Positions 60,536 through 64,000 of a stretch of 64,000 nucleotides of DNA are shown piece by piece. Position numbers and translations under genes: made by a program. Within the stretch, counting starts at the first letter, position 1, and every line of letters begins with the position of its first letter. Where the stretch lies: positions 133,902 through 197,901 of the forward strand of contig NW_020170475.1 of assembly GCF_000524195.1 (NCBI RefSeq), read 5' to 3'. Below the pieces are notes generated by a model, which saw only the letters and a program-made list of their open reading frames with translations, was not told the DNA's origin and did no database searches. Origin of the DNA: Echinococcus granulosus. Its lineage: Eukaryota > Platyhelminthes > Cestoda > Cyclophyllidea > Taeniidae.

Positions 60536-62738
60536 ATGGAAGGTTTTTCATTGCTGAATTTTTGCTGACTTTTATTAATGCTTCCCTGCTACTTTTGTCA
60601 AGACCCTCCTAAGGTTTTGTAGTTACTGTTATCTAACTAATTATGTTTGTTTTTCGCCCTCTTTGGAGTGCAATTTCAATTAAAATATCTTTACCGAATC
60701 ACAAACGCTAAATATCCAAATAGTTTCCTCTTTTCCATGCCATTCCCCCCGCTGTTATGGAAATGGCAGTATCACGGGTTAATTAGCACAGAAAAGCATT
60801 TGAATGCCTACGTACATTTCGTACCAAAGCACGTTTTTATGCAAGTTCACGAAATAAATTTTTCCCGTCAACTGCCAAAACTAAAGCGCAAAGGAATTTT
60901 ACTAAACGGAAATCAGCTAAGCCCCAGGAGGGGATGGGCAATATTCAGCCCGAAGTACTCCCCAACTAATGATGATTTGTGCAAATGTGATTCGACATTT
61001 ATTAACCAATGGCTGGGTTAACTGACAAAATCCCATAATTGGTAAATTCCTCCATTATTCAAAGTGTTTTCAATCAGGCCATATTTCACCATTTTTTTCA
61101 AAAAGGTGGTTTTTAAGAAACCATAATCAATAACTTTAGGTGCCAAGCCCTGTTAAATGCTGCCTGGTCTATATTTGTAAAGAGCGCAACCGAAAAGCGG
61201 CCTCGTGTATCAATCACAGTCACTGCAATTCTGCCTTACACGTTTACTCTTTTGCAAGCAAGATAAAGTGGATGCGTAATTCTGTTGTGGTTATGCGATG
61301 TGCACAGCAGAATCTGTCAGTTGATTACAGAGGAGACCATATTGAACTAATATCGACATTAGTACTCTAATTGCAAATTCACAATACTCAAATTATTATT
61401 ACGAATTAATGAACAAAGTATTCGACTTTGCGATTCACCTATTTTCATTTGGAATGCGCCACTGATTTTCATAATTTATTACTTATTTGGAAACATCTAA
61501 CTTGTTTCTACGAGTATAACAAGTCTCGGAAGGCTAGTCAGTTACACGATTGATCACACTAATGATATGTACGCGGATATGCAGAAATAAAGAAAATTTG
61601 AATTGATAACTATGCACAAATCCAAGATTGGCTTAGTTTGTTATTGCAAGGAAAATTAGCTGTGGAATCAGTCAGCCAACACCCTTCCCGTATTGATAAT
61701 CCCAAGGCAGAAAAAAATGCCGCATTGATTCCGTGATAAAAAGGCACACAAATAATCCTGTCATCAAACAATAAAGTAAAATCACTGGCATAAGTTTACC
61801 TATGGTTGAATTTTATTTGAATTTGCTGGTTTTAGGAGAGCACTTAGGTACAATCATTGAGATACTTGGTATGCCTGAAATATGAAGCGCAATTAGGTGG
61901 ACAAAGAACAAAAGTTAATCTGTACAACTGTCAAATCAACTTCAAAATATCTCAAGTCTTCCGTGAAACAAACAGTTGTAGAAAGTCATGATGTTAATTT
62001 TATGTCCATATTTTTCTGCAAATAGTTTGAAGTAAAAGATCAGTTATTTGATTTTAAAAAGACGATAAATGTTGTGATTTAAAGACGAACATTTTTGGCT
62101 CATTTCTGCTATTATTCTGAATTTATTCCACCTGGTTCCGCGGAACAATTACCATTTGTTTCACTCCTCTCATTGCTCCAAAACCACCTTTCTCATTTGT
62201 TTTCGTGATGGCACGTTCATAAGTAATTCGAGTGAATTTTCTCTTCGTTCCTCTCACGCATCGTGATTTCTCTTGCCAATTTTATGGTTGATGATGAAGC
62301 GCTGCCAGTCTTATAAAGGAATTTCTTCTGTAAATACAGGTGGAGTGTTTACTAGTTTTGAACAAACTTTATGCTTTCTTAATCACAATCTAAATTAGCA
62401 AAAAAGGAAAATAAAATCCGTTATAAAAAAACCAACTTAGAATATGCCCAAGTAGAGTGGTCATATTATTGTTAAAATTTCTTTGTGTAATAGAGCCTTC
62501 CAGTCACCATAAATAGTACTTCCATTAGGCGGTATGAGCCTCCAGTCAAGACTATACTCTCTCATTCCTTCTTCTTCTCGAAAAACTAAATCAACAAGTC
62601 AATTTAATAAATTGTATATTTAAAAGCCAAATACTAAACTCCTGCTCACATGTATGGTGCTGTTCATAGTACAAACAAAAAGCCACAAGCAGTTACAAGT
62701 TTTGAGTTATACTGTAATACGATAGTGGTTTATCCCAC
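60536..62738. other. AT-rich stretch without supported genes
   Basis: Contains a 124-codon plus-strand open frame at 60647-61021 with no recognisable domain, no flanking splice logic and ordinary AT-rich codon content. Open frames of this length are expected by chance in 64 kb of this composition. Nothing else is seen. Confidence 0.45.
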
Positions 62739-62909
62739 GGCATCAGTGAGGCGCCACTTTTGGACTTTGAATTAGCCCCCTTGTACCTCGCTGGGTGGGC
62801 TAGCCTTTTGGGTCATGCCAATAGCCCAGACACCTTCTCTGCGCTGAATATGTATTCTGCCCGAGTATTGTGTCTTCTTTCGTCTTCAGGGAGTCCCGGG
62901 ACGCTACAA
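62739..62909 (-). mobile_element. LTR-like repeat, copy B, with primer-binding-site-like motif
   Basis: Reading the minus strand from 62909: TTGTAGCGTCCCGGGACTCC, then AATACTCGGGCAGAATACAT, AGAAGGTGTCTGGGCTATTG, GCCCACCCAGCGAGGTACAA, ending near AAAGTCCA (62761). Four bases further is TGGCGCC at 62756-62750. A TGG-starting motif just inside a TG...CA repeat is the usual primer-binding site of LTR retroelements. A repeat of about 150 bp and no visible coding interior would suit a terminal-repeat retrotransposon in miniature or a solo LTR remnant. No second copy in direct orientation lies nearby, so the element is incomplete. Confidence 0.55.
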
Positions 62910-64000
62910 TACGGTAACGTGCCTTTGTTAATTCCATTTTAATAATTAGTGTCTGATAATATAATACCCTGGAGAATTGATAAAAGTAACGTGATTTATT
63001 TCTTCGCTAATTTAATATTATCATTCAGCGACGGTTATAGAAGGGGTCAGTATCAAACCGGATGCTTAGAAGTTTAAGTACTACTCGGTGAAGTGACAAG
63101 TACAATACTCCTATGGTAATTATACTTTGAAGGAGTCGTTTGAATGTACCATTATGCATCATCATCTTTGTAAAAAAAAAAAACGAAATTATGCATTATC
63201 ACAGGATTACAGTTGAATGAGTGTAGTGATCTGGTCTTTTGTACAAGTGGATTTTTACATATATGAGCTCAACAGTTCCTGCTGGGTGTACGTTAGTTGG
63301 GACTCAGGGCAATTCGACCGTACCTTTAGCCTTTCTGCCCTTATGTGCATTAGTGATAAGCTTTCTCCCAAACTGGTATGACTTACTACGAGTTCAGGTA
63401 AGATATAGAACACTCCAGAGCACTGGGTAATATAACATAGTCAAATCAGGCAGGCCCAACATGAATTCTAAGATGTGGATATGGTGCTAATAGTGCCAAC
63501 CACCTGTGGCAGTCAACAACTACGATAATAAATGGAGAAATCCCAGTAATATCTGGTCTAATGTAACTTCCTAGCCTAATTGAAACAGTTGGTAGGTCCA
63601 AAAACAAGATAAATTAGAAACATCAGCACAAGAGCGCAAAGGGTGAGTTATGGTAATACCAAGATTATTGTGGCAAACCTAGAAATCGTAGCACACCCCT
63701 AACTAAAAATGCACTTCCAAGACAAGACTAGTGAATTTAAAATATAAAATATCTGACAAGGTACTTTTGATGACTGGAAAATTTTGTAGAATACATAAGA
63801 CGTCCTAAGGTAGTTCATTAACAATTACATAATTTAAAAAGTTGTCTTTTTGCGAAATAACCCGTCCTAATAAGGTTGTATTGAAATTAAAATATCCTAC
63901 ATGGCTATATTTAGGAAGTCATATTCCGTCTAAATCGAAGCAATCTATAATAATAGAATGAAACCAGTCATCCTTATAGTTGGTTTTAATAAACCAATGG
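62910..64000. other. No supported gene
   Basis: AT-rich, with a 12-13 base A run at about 63171-63183. A short open frame (63239-63430) ends near a GTAAGA donor-like site at 63399, but no partner exon is visible before the window ends. Confidence 0.4.

Noticed and set aside
60647..61021. 124-codon open frame, plus strand, as a gene
   Set aside because: No domain, no exon context and unremarkable composition; within chance expectation.

Overview
The window looks like nuclear DNA of a parasitic flatworm, most likely a tapeworm. The DNA is AT-rich. Genes are split into many exons. A class of very small introns (31-37 nt, GT...AG) sits beside introns of hundreds to thousands of nt. The best-matching proteins are metazoan, there are no operons, and acceptor-like AG sites lie just upstream of some start codons. 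A hymenolepidid-type cestode fits the base composition and the tiny introns, but no sequence here fixes the species.

Layout: (1) 686-3941, plus strand: an unrecognised protein of about 320 aa ending in a hydrophobic C-terminal tail. (2) 4236-6321, minus strand: WDR74, a ribosome-biogenesis WD40 protein, convergent with gene 1. (3) 7384-9332, plus strand: a divergent PP2A B55 regulatory subunit, head-to-head with WDR74. (4) 9333-15074: about 5.7 kb without a supported gene. (5) 15075-28263, plus strand: a complete 24-exon CFAP44, an axonemal dynein-tether protein, which fills a fifth of the window. (6) 28264-34700: AT-rich, no supported gene, with one copy of an LTR-like repeat at 28.9 kb. (7) About 34.7-57.3 kb, minus strand: scattered, well-bounded exons of an unidentified gene (or genes) with very long introns. 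The product starts with a signal peptide or signal anchor and continues into an extracellular-type, Cys- and NxS/T-containing region. (8) 57.4-64.0 kb: no gene seen, with two more copies of the LTR-like repeat and a short ATT-rich microsatellite.

The three recognised genes are all beta-propeller (WD40) proteins in unrelated pathways: WDR74 in the nucleolus for 60S subunit maturation, B55 in PP2A substrate selection, and CFAP44 in the 9+2 axoneme of sperm, flame cells or sensory cilia. I see no sign of a shared operon or a horizontally acquired cluster, so the co-location is probably chance or very old tandem descent. Exon models were built by hand from reading frame, splice sites and remembered family conservation. 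The summed exon lengths are divisible by three for all four complete models.
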